Under the pieces are notes generated by a model. That model did no database searches, was not told where the DNA came from, and worked only from the letters and a program-made list of their open reading frames with translations. The position numbers and the translations under genes were made by a program. 64,000 nucleotides of DNA. It comes from Gemmatimonadaceae bacterium (GTDB taxonomy: Bacteria > Gemmatimonadota > Gemmatimonadetes > Gemmatimonadales > Gemmatimonadaceae). Positions 1 through 8,260 of the stretch are shown in pieces; within the stretch, counting starts at the first letter, position 1, and the number at the start of each line of letters is the position of its first letter. The stretch is from contig JABAQJ010000007.1 in assembly GCA_019186945.1 (NCBI GenBank), positions 62,001 through 126,000 on the forward strand, written 5' to 3'.

Positions 1-2256
1 TCTGCCCTGCTGAACCGGGAACCCCGGTTGAGCGTGGTTCGTGCCTGCTACATCGTGCGACAGATTGCCGACGCTCTGGCGGCGGCGCACGCGTTAGGCA
101 TCCTGCATCGGGACCTGAAGCCGGACAATGTCCTGCTGGGGAAATCGCGGAACGGGGCGGACCACGTGAAGATCGTCGATTTCGGCATCTCCCGCGTGAT
201 GAACCGGGGCACGCAGCAGTTCACGTCGACTGGGATGGTCATCGGGACGCCCGACTACATGAGCCCGGAGCAGCTTTCCGGGGACGCGATCGACGCCCGA
301 GCGGACAACTACGCGCTGGCACTGATCGCGTTCCGTATGCTGACGGGGGTGTCGGCGTACGCGGCGACCAACGCGCAGGAATCGCTGCTGGCGCGGCTGA
401 CGCGGCCGGCGCAGCGGTTACGGGACGCCGCGTCCACGGTCGATTGGCCGGAGTCGATGCAGGCGGTGTTCGACCGTGCCCTGTCGGCGAAACCGGACGA
501 GCGATTCGCGGATGCGCTCGAGTTCGCCTCCGCGCTCGATGAGGCCGCGTCGGCATTGCCCATGACGGACGAGGACGAGCGATATGTGCAGGTCATCCGG
601 CAGCGCAGCCTGACACCGCCGCGAGTCTTCGGGACGATCGACGCGAACACGCCACCGTACGGTGCGCCTAACGTCGAAAGCACGCCGACGGTGGCGCGCC
701 CGCGAGTGTGGGCGCCGACGCTGGCGCCTTTGCAGCCGGCCGCGGCTGAAGCTGGCGTGGGCGAGAAGGCCGCAGCTGAGGTACGGCGTGCCCAAACGCT
801 CCCCGATCCGACTGCAACCGCCAACCGCGGACAACCGCCATCTGCAACAGCCTCCGGTTCGCCGGCGCGGGGATACGCTCGGTGGGCGATCGGCGGCGGC
901 GCTGCGCTTGCCGGGGCGCTGGTGCTCGCGCGCTTCCTGGGGACGCGCGGGCCCACGCTCTCCGAGGCAGCACCGGTCGCGGACTCGGCCGCGGTGGCGC
1001 CAGCGTCCGCAGCGGCCGATTCGCTGAGTAACCTCACGGCGGCCACGCCGATGTTGACCAGCGACGCCGTCGTGTCGCGTGCCTCGCGTTCGGTGTTCGC
1101 CGTTTCGTCGCCGGCCGGTCATGGCGCCGGATTCCTTGCGGACTCGTCCGGGCTGGTGGTGACGTCTGCGAACCTCGTACCTGACGATCGCGTGCTCGCC
1201 ATCCAGGTGGATGACACGCACCGGTTTCGAGCTCCGGTCGTGCTGGCAGAAAACGGGCTCGCCATCGCTCTGTTGCCGGTGCCGGTCTGTCGCGGCTGCC
1301 AGCCGCTTTCCTTCGCGAATGACAACTCGGTCGTCTCGTCGGGCGATTCCGTCGTCGCGATTGGCTCGCCGGAGAGCTCGGGACGCGTGAAGCGCGGCGT
1401 GATCGAGACCAGCACGGGATCGCGGTTCGCCGCGTCGTTCGAGGTCGGGGCCCGTCATGCCGGTGCGCCGCTCGCTTCGCTCGCAGGGACGGTGATTGCC
1501 GTAGCCACCCGCGGGCGTTCCGGTCAACCCACGCTGACTCCCGCGAGTGTGGCCGCTGCGTTGCTGGTGCGCGCCCGACAGTCGCTGGGCCGAACGGTCG
1601 CGGACACCGCCTTGCTTCCGGTGTGGCCCGCTGGCCGGATTGCCGAAGCGACGCGGTCGCGCGGGTTGCTACTGACGGACGCCGATCTCGCTGCCTATCG
1701 CATGCGGGATGACGGGTTCGAAGTGCTCGTGATGACGCCCCAGGTGATGGCGTGGCGGCGGAAACTGGCCAGCCAGCCCTCGGCGTCGCCGGACAATCCA
1801 TTCGCCGTCGGGCCCACACGCAATCGAAGGACGAACGCGATTTCCGATCCGATCCAGCGGTGGACCGAGTGGGACGAATACTGGCGGGAACGTCGCGCCG
1901 TGGTCGTTATCGACGTGTCGCCGGAAGCGACACGTCCTCCGTTCCTTGGCGGAGAGAAACCCGTGGACTTCAGGAATGGAGATGCCGAGTCGCTGGTCTT
2001 GATGCGGGACAACCAGCCGGTTCCCGACATCGAATCGTCGCGATACCCGGCGGTTCCGGATACAGAGGCATACGGTGGGCGGGCGGTGTACAGGTCGATG
2101 GCTGCCGTATTCCCGCCGCTGGCGTTTGCGACGGGCGAGAAGTTCCGGCTGGAAGTGCGCGATGCGTCGCGCCGCGGCAAGGCGGTGGCGATCGAGATTC
2201 CGTCGCGAACGATCGCTCGTTTACGTGCCGACCTGTCAGGTTTCCTGGGTCGTTAG
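1..2256 (+). CDS. Ser/Thr protein kinase with HtrA-like pseudoprotease domain (5' partial)
   Basis: The reading frame is open to the left edge, so the N-lobe of the kinase is missing. What remains shows the catalytic loop HRDLKPDN (about nt 106-129), the metal-binding DFG (about nt 178-186) and the activation-segment end (SPE), all intact, so the kinase should be active. A single membrane segment lies near nt 885-942. Outside it, about nt 1080-1580, is a domain with the layout of trypsin-like HtrA/Deg proteases (GAGF...GLVVTS, VVAIGSP, GVIETSTG). The catalytic residues are gone: TSANLV where His is expected, GLAIAL where Asp is expected, and HAGAPL where the GNSGGPL Ser is expected. The last ~200 residues match no family I recognise. 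The stop codon overlaps the convergent M20 gene. Likely role: transmembrane signalling with the pseudoprotease as sensor (inference). Confidence 0.85.
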   Translation, partial: SALLNREPRLSVVRACYIVRQIADALAAAHALGILHRDLKPDNVLLGKSRNGADHVKIVDFGISRVMNRGTQQFTSTGMVIGTPDYMSPEQLSGDAIDARADNYALALIAFRMLTGVSAYAATNAQESLLARLTRPAQRLRDAASTVDWPESMQAVFDRALSAKPDERFADALEFASALDEAASALPMTDEDERYVQVIRQRSLTPPRVFGTIDANTPPYGAPNVESTPTVARPRVWAPTLAPLQPAAAEAGVGEKAAAEVRRAQTLPDPTATANRGQPPSATASGSPARGYARWAIGGGAALAGALVLARFLGTRGPTLSEAAPVADSAAVAPASAAADSLSNLTAATPMLTSDAVVSRASRSVFAVSSPAGHGAGFLADSSGLVVTSANLVPDDRVLAIQVDDTHRFRAPVVLAENGLAIALLPVPVCRGCQPLSFANDNSVVSSGDSVVAIGSPESSGRVKRGVIETSTGSRFAASFEVGARHAGAPLASLAGTVIAVATRGRSGQPTLTPASVAAALLVRARQSLGRTVADTALLPVWPAGRIAEATRSRGLLLTDADLAAYRMRDDGFEVLVMTPQVMAWRRKLASQPSASPDNPFAVGPTRNRRTNAISDPIQRWTEWDEYWRERRAVVVIDVSPEATRPPFLGGEKPVDFRNGDAESLVLMRDNQPVPDIESSRYPAVPDTEAYGGRAVYRSMAAVFPPLAFATGEKFRLEVRDASRRGKAVAIEIPSRTIARLRADLSGFLGR

Positions 2257-3488
2257 GCGATTTCTTTCGTCTTGCCGTCAGCAGCCGTTTCGCGGCGACG
2301 CATGATCCCCTCGGCGGCAGTGCGTGCGCATTCTGCCAGCACAGCCGACCCGACGAAAATGCTCTCTTCCGCGGGAAGGAAGTGCGGGTTGTGCGCAGGC
2401 GTCGCGTCGCCGCCGGGCTCGCGCGCACCGATGCGGAGGAATGCGCCCGGGAATTTTTCGAGATAAAACGCGAAGTCTTCGCCCGCCATGTTGGTGATGC
2501 CGAAGGGCACCACCGCGTCGTCGCCGAGAATGCGAGCTGCGGCACGGTGAGCCCATTCGGCTTCGCGCGTCGGATTGACGACCGGCGGCGTGCCGAAATC
2601 CAGGGAGACGTTCGCCGTCAGTCCGTACGCCGTGGCGATTGCCGTGGCCACCGTGCGTACCTGGTCGTGCAGCGTCGCGCGCACGCTCGGGAGCATGGCA
2701 CGGAGCGTTCCGGTCAGCATCACCGACTCGGGAATGACATTTGGCGCGCTGCCGCCGTGGATCGAGCCGACGGTAACTACAGCCGCCGCCGCCGGATCGA
2801 TGCGGCGGGCCACGATCGTCTGTAACGCGGTCACGAGCGCAGCCGCGCCCACGATCGGGTCGGCCGATTCGTGCGGCCGCGCGCCATGGCCGCCTCGGCC
2901 CACGACCTCGATCGTAAAAGTGTCGGCGGAGGCCGCCAGCGGGCCCGACTCGGCGACGACCTGGCCGACCGCAAAACGCTTGTCCACGTGCGCTCCGAAA
3001 ATCGCCTGCACGCCATCCAGGGCATCGGTCCTGAGGATCGCGGCCGCTCCGCCGCCGACCTCTTCCGCTGGCTGGAGCACGACGATCACATCGCCTAACG
3101 CGGGCTCCCGGCGGAGCAGCATCGCTGCGCCGATGGCCCAGGTTGCATGAACGTCATGGCCGCAGGCGTGCATGACGCCGGGCACGGTGGACGCCCATGG
3201 GACGCCCGTGGCCTCGGCAATGGGTAGTGCGTCGATGTCGCCCCGGATCGCGACACGTGGCCCGTTGGTATGCAGGCCCCGGATCCGGCCGACGACGCCG
3301 GTTCCCGCGACGCGACGCACGTCGACGGCACCTGCGCCTTCGAGCGCGCGGAGCAGGCGCGCCGCCGTTCGCTCCTCCTTCCAGGAGAGTTCGGGATGTC
3401 GGTGCAGCTCCGCTCGCAAAGCGACCAGGGCTTGACGTTCGCTCTCCTCGAGCGAGTCTCGGGCGCGAGTCACTGCGTTTGGCGGCAC
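2253..3488 (-). CDS. M20 family amidohydrolase (N-acyl/N-succinyl-L-amino acid hydrolase type)
   Basis: A 411-residue cytoplasmic metallo-amidohydrolase of the hippurate hydrolase/N-acyl amino acid hydrolase group. Visible metal and catalytic motifs are RGDIDALPI, HACGHDVHAT, QPAEEVGGGA, the HGARPH dimerisation-domain His and the late GEDFAF segment; the length is normal. The GTG start at 3488 lies 33 bases after the stop of the racemase gene. As third gene of the acyltransferase-racemase-hydrolase operon it most likely removes the acyl group from N-acyl-L-amino acids, releasing the free L-amino acid. Substrate (succinyl or acetyl) cannot be read from the sequence. The stop TAA lies within a CGTTAGGC word that also supplies the stop of the convergent kinase gene. 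Confidence 0.85.
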   Translation of the reverse strand: MPPNAVTRARDSLEESERQALVALRAELHRHPELSWKEERTAARLLRALEGAGAVDVRRVAGTGVVGRIRGLHTNGPRVAIRGDIDALPIAEATGVPWASTVPGVMHACGHDVHATWAIGAAMLLRREPALGDVIVVLQPAEEVGGGAAAILRTDALDGVQAIFGAHVDKRFAVGQVVAESGPLAASADTFTIEVVGRGGHGARPHESADPIVGAAALVTALQTIVARRIDPAAAAVVTVGSIHGGSAPNVIPESVMLTGTLRAMLPSVRATLHDQVRTVATAIATAYGLTANVSLDFGTPPVVNPTREAEWAHRAAARILGDDAVVPFGITNMAGEDFAFYLEKFPGAFLRIGAREPGGDATPAHNPHFLPAEESIFVGSAVLAECARTAAEGIMRRRETAADGKTKEIA

Positions 3489-3521
3489 GGTACGCTCCAG
3501 TGAGGCTGCACTGGCTGGAGG

Positions 3522-4643
3522 CTAGCGAAGTTCCTGCCGGCGGACAGTCAGCGCTTCCACTCGTTCAATGTCCACCGTTACCCCGATTCCGGGTCGGTCC
3601 AGGGGCACGCGCACCATCCCCTGGTCAGACATCGTCCATTCGGGGATGACGACGTCGCGCTCCCAATAGCGTGCCGATGGGCTGACGTCGCCGGGTTTGA
3701 GGAAGTTGGACAGCGAGGCGAGCGCCACGTTGTAGGCTCGGCCGATCCCGCTCTCCAGCATGCCGCCGCACCAGACGGGAATACCGTGGGACTCGCAGAA
3801 GTCGTGGATCGCCAACGACGACGTGAAACCGCCTACTCGTCCGGGCTTGATGTTGACGATGCGACCGGAGCCTAACGTGACCATGTCCCGCGCACGATCC
3901 AGAGACGTGATCGATTCGTCCAGACAGATGGGCGTACGGAGACGCTTCTGCAGTTCGGCATGCCTGACGAGGTCGTCCCAGGCGAGCGGCTGTTCGATCA
4001 TCATCAGGTCCAGGTCGTCGAGTGCAACCAGGGCGTCTGCTTCGTCCAGGGTGTAGGCATTGTTGGCATCCGCCATCAGTGGCGCGTCCGGACCTAACGC
4101 GGCTCGCGCGGCACGCACGAAAGCGACATCGAACCCTGGCTTGATCTTGATCTTCACCTTGCGGTATCCGGCGGCGAGGGCGGCCTGCGCCTTCTCCACC
4201 AGCGCATCGGGCGACTTCTGGATTCCCAATGAAATGCCGGTGGCGATCTCCGTGCGCGTTCCGCCGATCAGCCGTGCCAGCGGCATCCTCAGGATCTCCG
4301 ACTCGAGTCCCCACATGCCCATTTCGACCGCTGCCTTGGCCATTCCATGGCCGCGGAAGTCCCGTTCCAGCACGTCGTGCACATCGCCCGGCGCCTCGAA
4401 CGGCACGCCCAGTACCCGCGGGGCCACGAACCGCGAGATGACTGTCCAGCAGGTATCGATGGTTTCCGGCGAGTAGTTCGGCGTATCGTCGGCCACGCAC
4501 TCGCTCCAGGCCGTGGCGCCGCTCCGGTCGTGCAGCTCCAACAAGGCGATGCGGCGTTCGGTCATGACGCCGGACGAGATCTGGAACGGCTCGCGGAGTG
4601 GCAGGCGGATCTCGCGAAGCGTGATGCGGTCGAGTGTGATCAT
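3522..4643 (-). CDS. MenC-type enolase superfamily enzyme, probable N-succinylamino acid racemase
   Basis: A 373-residue enolase-superfamily protein of the MenC/NSAR branch. The catalytic KIKIKPG lysines, metal ligands in MADANNAY, MIEQPL and CLDESI, and the second catalytic lysine in NIKPGRVGG are all present. The start is ATG at 4643, overlapping the acyltransferase stop as ATGA, which implies translational coupling; a longer frame exists upstream but runs into that gene. MenC family members can be o-succinylbenzoate synthase (menaquinone) or racemase. No other men genes are here, and it sits between a GNAT and an M20 hydrolase, so racemisation of N-acylated D-amino acids to the L form is favoured (inference from context, known from Geobacillus-type operons). 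Confidence 0.82.
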   Translation of the reverse strand: MITLDRITLREIRLPLREPFQISSGVMTERRIALLELHDRSGATAWSECVADDTPNYSPETIDTCWTVISRFVAPRVLGVPFEAPGDVHDVLERDFRGHGMAKAAVEMGMWGLESEILRMPLARLIGGTRTEIATGISLGIQKSPDALVEKAQAALAAGYRKVKIKIKPGFDVAFVRAARAALGPDAPLMADANNAYTLDEADALVALDDLDLMMIEQPLAWDDLVRHAELQKRLRTPICLDESITSLDRARDMVTLGSGRIVNIKPGRVGGFTSSLAIHDFCESHGIPVWCGGMLESGIGRAYNVALASLSNFLKPGDVSPSARYWERDVVIPEWTMSDQGMVRVPLDRPGIGVTVDIERVEALTVRRQELR

Positions 4644-5488
4644 GTTGGAGGGAGCGGCAGTGGCGCCGAGTCGCGTGTGAAAACGTAGTAAGGCAGGGTG
4701 TCGCCGCGTCCGCGGACGAATCGGGCCACACGATAGCCGTCGCGCATCAGCGGCACGACGCAACTGCGGACTGCGTATCGCCAGCGTGCGGCGAGTTCCG
4801 TCGAGGCCGTCGTTATTGCCTGTGAGTCCGCCGGCACCTGGACACGCACGGTCGGCTCACGCTCGGTCGTAACGCATGAGGGAGCGCCGGACGCATCCAG
4901 CGGATTGAGCAGCGGCAGCGCCGCATCGCCAACGGCTGGCGCGGGATCGCCCGGGGGCACCGACAGCGCGCGTTCGAGATCCCAGCTGATCACGAAACGA
5001 TCCGTGGGGATCGCGCCATGCAGCGTGCTTCCGGTATTCGCGCCGTACATGTCCGGTATGTATTCCGATGGGAAAGCACGCAGCCGGTTGATGTTGAAAT
5101 GCGCATTGCGCGCAACCAGCGGGTCGAACGTCCACATCATGGTGCGGACGCCGAGCGCGCGGACGCGTTCGGCCTGATAGTGCTTGAGGCGCTCGCCCAG
5201 TTGGCGGTTCCTCCAGTCGGGCGCCACGGCAAGCATGTCAGACCAATGCACGAGGCTGCCATCCATGATTCCCGTCAGACCGAAGACGAACCCTGCCATG
5301 CGTCCCGTCGGCTCAAACGCTCCAGCGCTCACGCCGCCCAGTTTCTGGCCCACGCGCAGGATCGCGGCCGGAACGCGTTCCGAAAAACCGTGCCCCCATG
5401 TCTCGTCCTGGAAGGCTACGCACGCCTGGTATTCGTCGAGAGTCACGAGCTCTCGGATCGTCAGCTGCTCGATCGTCAGATCACTCAT
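4640..5488 (-). CDS. GNAT acyltransferase, likely D-amino acid N-acyltransferase
   Basis: A 282-residue GNAT-fold protein. It has an N-terminal substrate region, a central GFVFGLTGIMDGSLVHWSDMLAV strand, and an acyl-CoA pyrophosphate-binding segment (WRNRQLGERLK) near residues 92-102, followed by MMWTFDPLVARNAHFN. This type of GNAT is commonly found next to MenC-like racemases. In the D-to-L amino acid route the GNAT acylates the D-amino acid using (succinyl-)CoA before racemisation. It is the first gene of the minus-strand operon; the ATG at 5488 is 81 bases from the divergent D-aminoacylase homologue, with a GntR-type palindrome between them. The C-terminal ~80 residues after LPLLNPLD are not recognised. 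Confidence 0.75.
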   Translation of the reverse strand: MSDLTIEQLTIRELVTLDEYQACVAFQDETWGHGFSERVPAAILRVGQKLGGVSAGAFEPTGRMAGFVFGLTGIMDGSLVHWSDMLAVAPDWRNRQLGERLKHYQAERVRALGVRTMMWTFDPLVARNAHFNINRLRAFPSEYIPDMYGANTGSTLHGAIPTDRFVISWDLERALSVPPGDPAPAVGDAALPLLNPLDASGAPSCVTTEREPTVRVQVPADSQAITTASTELAARWRYAVRSCVVPLMRDGYRVARFVRGRGDTLPYYVFTRDSAPLPLPPT

Positions 5489-5546
5489 CCGCGGGAGTCA
5501 TACTTGCGAGGAGACGATACGAGCGCTAGATCAGCCCGATCGTTTT

Positions 5547-5556
5547 TTGTATACAA
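5547..5556. promoter_or_regulatory. Palindromic operator TTGTATACAA in divergent promoter
   Basis: A perfect 10-base palindrome, TTGTATACAA, in an AT-rich patch between the divergent GNAT operon (minus) and the D-aminoacylase homologue (plus). It resembles operators bound by FCD-subfamily GntR regulators, and a GntR/FCD gene is encoded two positions downstream (7309-8031). TATACA can act as a -10 element on either strand. A strong ribosome binding site (GGGAGG, about 5560-5565) follows directly before ATG 5570. Regulation of both flanking operons from this site is an inference. Confidence 0.5.
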
Positions 5557-5569
5557 TTGGGAGGGTAGG

Positions 5570-7312
5570 ATGCCTGTCCAGTCGGTATTCCGCAAGGTGT
5601 GCTTCGCCGTCGTGGCGACCATGGCCTTCGCACTTGCTTCATGCGTCGCGCGTCGTGTGGACGCGCCATCGAGCGGTGGATTCGACGTGATCATCGAAGG
5701 CGGGCGCATCGTTGACGGGACAGGCGATGCCTGGTTCTACGGCGATGTCGCGATCCAGGGCGACCGCATTGCACGCATCGCGCCGCCAGGTGTACTCAGA
5801 TCCGCGACGGCGAAAGCGCGTCTCGATGCTCGCGGACTCGTCGTCTCCCCGGGCTTCATCGACATCCAGTCGCATTCGCGCGACGCGTTCCTGAGCGGCG
5901 ACAGTCGCGTCGTAAGCAAGATCACCCAGGGGATTACGACCGAGATCATGGGCGAGGGATGGACCAACGCGCCCGCCAACGACAAGACGTTGGCGTCCGT
6001 GACGGCCGTCGATCCGGGGGTCGCGCCGGATTCGGTCAATCGCCAGTTCGTCGGTCCCGATGGCTTCAACGCCTGGCTGGAGTACATGGGTCGCCGAGGC
6101 GTGACGCCCAACATCGGATCTTTCACAGGGGCGACGACGCTTCGTGTCTACGCCAAGGGTGCGGCGCAGGGTCCGGCAACGCCCGCGGAACTGGACACGA
6201 TGCGCGCCGCGACAGCACGGGCGATGCAGAATGGCGCATTCGGAGTCGCGAGCGCACTGATCTACCCGCCGGGCAACTTCGCCAGCGCCGACGAACTCAT
6301 CGAGATTGCCAAGGCGATGTCGCCCTACGGCGGCGTCTACATCTCGCACATGCGTTCGGAGGCTGACCAGTTCCTCGAGGCTATCGACGAGTTGTTGCGC
6401 ATCGGCAAGGAGGGCGGCGTTCCCGTCGAGATCTATCATCTGAAAGCTGCGGGTGTCCGCAACTGGCCCAAGGCTCTGAAGGCGATCGCGAAGATCGATT
6501 CGGCGCGTGCGTCGGGGCTCGACGTCCAGGCGAACATGTACCCTTACGTCGCTGGCGGCACGGGGCTGTCGGCGTGCACGCCGCCCTGGGCATCCGCCGA
6601 CGACAAGCTTCTCGATAACCTGAAGGATCCGGCCACGCGTGCGAAGATCGTTGCCGAGATGAACTCGAGCAGGACGTCGTGGGAGAATCTGTGCCAGTTG
6701 GCGACGCCGTCGGGCGTGATGATGGTCGGTTTCCAGAAGCCGGAGTTCGCGAAATGGGAGGGGAAGCGTATCGCCGAGATTGCCGCCGACATGAAGAAGG
6801 ACTGGGCGAACGCGGTGATCGACGTCTTGCTGGCGACGGAAGGGCAGGCGGGGATGCTCGTGTTCATGATGGACGAGGCCAACGTCGAGTTCCAGCTCAA
6901 ACAGCCATGGATCAAGTTCGGCACCGACGCGGGGGGCGTCGATCCCGACTCTGCGAAGCAACTGGTGCATCCACGCGCGTACGGGACGTTCCCTCGCATA
7001 CTCGGCCTCTACGTGCGCGATCGCGGTCTGATGTCGCTGGAGGAGGCGGTGCGCAAGGCCTCTTCGGCGGTCGCGACGCGGCTCTCATTGCAGGATCGCG
7101 GCCTGTTGCGGGAGGGGATGTTCGCCGATGTGGTCGTCTTCGACCCGGCAACGATCGCCGACAAGGCGACCTTTACCCAGCCGCACCAGATGTCGGTGGG
7201 CGTGAGGGACGTATTCGTGAACGGAGTCCAGGTTGTTGCTGGCGGGAAACACACCGGCGCAAAACCCGGTCGTGTCGTGCGCGGCCCGGGCTGGACAGGA
7301 CGCGTTCCGTGA
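5570..7312 (+). CDS. N-acyl-D-amino acid deacylase family lipoprotein
   Basis: A 580-residue amidohydrolase of the D-aminoacylase family. The start ATG 5570 is preceded by GGGAGG and gives a lipoprotein signal (ALASC, Cys at residue 25), so it is probably anchored in the periplasm. The metal site is altered: the usual HxH of SPGFIDVHTH reads IDIQSH, and the bridging Cys position reads MGEGWT. The two C-terminal His ligands (SHMRSEAD, YHLKAAG) and the catalytic Asp (GTDAGG) are kept, so a single-zinc enzyme is plausible. Expected reaction: release of D-amino acids from N-acyl-D-amino acids. It ends in a GTGA overlap with the GntR gene. Confidence 0.8.
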   Translation: MPVQSVFRKVCFAVVATMAFALASCVARRVDAPSSGGFDVIIEGGRIVDGTGDAWFYGDVAIQGDRIARIAPPGVLRSATAKARLDARGLVVSPGFIDIQSHSRDAFLSGDSRVVSKITQGITTEIMGEGWTNAPANDKTLASVTAVDPGVAPDSVNRQFVGPDGFNAWLEYMGRRGVTPNIGSFTGATTLRVYAKGAAQGPATPAELDTMRAATARAMQNGAFGVASALIYPPGNFASADELIEIAKAMSPYGGVYISHMRSEADQFLEAIDELLRIGKEGGVPVEIYHLKAAGVRNWPKALKAIAKIDSARASGLDVQANMYPYVAGGTGLSACTPPWASADDKLLDNLKDPATRAKIVAEMNSSRTSWENLCQLATPSGVMMVGFQKPEFAKWEGKRIAEIAADMKKDWANAVIDVLLATEGQAGMLVFMMDEANVEFQLKQPWIKFGTDAGGVDPDSAKQLVHPRAYGTFPRILGLYVRDRGLMSLEEAVRKASSAVATRLSLQDRGLLREGMFADVVVFDPATIADKATFTQPHQMSVGVRDVFVNGVQVVAGGKHTGAKPGRVVRGPGWTGRVP

Positions 7313-8031
7313 GTGCGGCGGCGCGGACTGCCTCGGTACCCGAACGTCGCGCTGCACGACCGGAGCAGGTCTACCAGAAGCTGCGCGATCTGATCGTGCG
7401 GGGGCAACTTGCGCCAGGAAGCCGTGTCGTGGAGACCGACGTTGCCGCTCGACTGAGCGTGAGCAGAACCCCGGTCCGAGCGGCGCTGCAGCGGTTGCAA
7501 CAGGAAGGTTTCATCGTCGACTCTCCAGCCCTTCAGCAGTCGCGTCCGACGGTAGCGCCACTGACGAAGGAGGACGCGCGCGAGCTGTTCCACATCGTTG
7601 GCGAAATCGAAGGGCTCGCGGCGCGCTGGGCCGCTGGTCTGCCGGCGGCGGAGCGCGGGAGACTGGCGGAGGAGCTGGCGGCGGTCAACGATCAGTTCCG
7701 TCGCACGGCGGATGCCAAACATCCGAATCACAACCGCCTCTGGGAACTGGACGAGAAGTTCCATCGTTGCTACGTGGAAGCCGCCGCGGGCCCGCGCCTG
7801 CTGGGACTTCATGGCGCGGTGAAACCGCAGGCCGAACGCTACGAACGTCTCTACGTCTCGCTGTTGACGCGAGAGATCACCACGTCCGTCGCCGAACACG
7901 GAGCCATTGTCCGCGCCATTCGCGCGGGGAACGTGGACGCGGCCCAATTCGCCGTCGTAACGAACTGGCGCAATGCCGCCGAACGCCTGGGGCACGTCAT
8001 CGACAACGTTGGCGAGCGCGGCAGGTGGTGA
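7309..8031 (+). CDS. GntR family transcriptional regulator, FCD subfamily
   Basis: A 240-residue regulator. The N-terminal winged helix (QVYQKLRDLIVRGQLAPGSRV ... LSVSRTPVRAALQRLQQEGF) is typical of GntR. The C-terminal FCD ligand domain carries the metal-site residues in ELDEKFHRCY and HGAIVRAIRAGN. The GTG start at 7309 overlaps the deacylase stop, giving coupled translation. A candidate operator is the TTGTATACAA palindrome at 5547-5556, which would make this an autoregulated local switch for the D-amino acid genes. The ligand is unknown; an N-acyl or free amino acid is likely. Confidence 0.85.
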   Translation: MSAAARTASVPERRAARPEQVYQKLRDLIVRGQLAPGSRVVETDVAARLSVSRTPVRAALQRLQQEGFIVDSPALQQSRPTVAPLTKEDARELFHIVGEIEGLAARWAAGLPAAERGRLAEELAAVNDQFRRTADAKHPNHNRLWELDEKFHRCYVEAAAGPRLLGLHGAVKPQAERYERLYVSLLTREITTSVAEHGAIVRAIRAGNVDAAQFAVVTNWRNAAERLGHVIDNVGERGRW

Positions 8032-8260
8032 TGGAGACCGTCATGCGCGCCGCTGTCGAGTACGTTCGTCGATCGCTCCGCCGGCATGTGCGGTTCGCGT
8101 ACGCGCTCGATGCAACAGCGGCGCGCTCGGGGCGCCGCGTTCCGATACAGGGCGCAGTGCCCGTCGAGCCTGGACTCGTTCGTCGTTCGCGCGCACACGA
8201 GAACGCGACTGGTCGGCGGGCCAGCCACTTATCTCGCCTACATCATTCGGGGAAGATGTC

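Noticed and set aside
3522-4643. Menaquinone o-succinylbenzoate synthase as the function of the MenC-like gene
   Set aside because: No other men gene is nearby and the operon partners match the N-acylamino acid racemase route, so that name was not used.
5639-6970. 443-codon open frame on the minus strand opposite the deacylase gene
   Set aside because: It mirrors a strongly supported gene with family motifs, is Arg/Asp/His rich and has no recognisable domain; long antisense frames are common in high-GC DNA.
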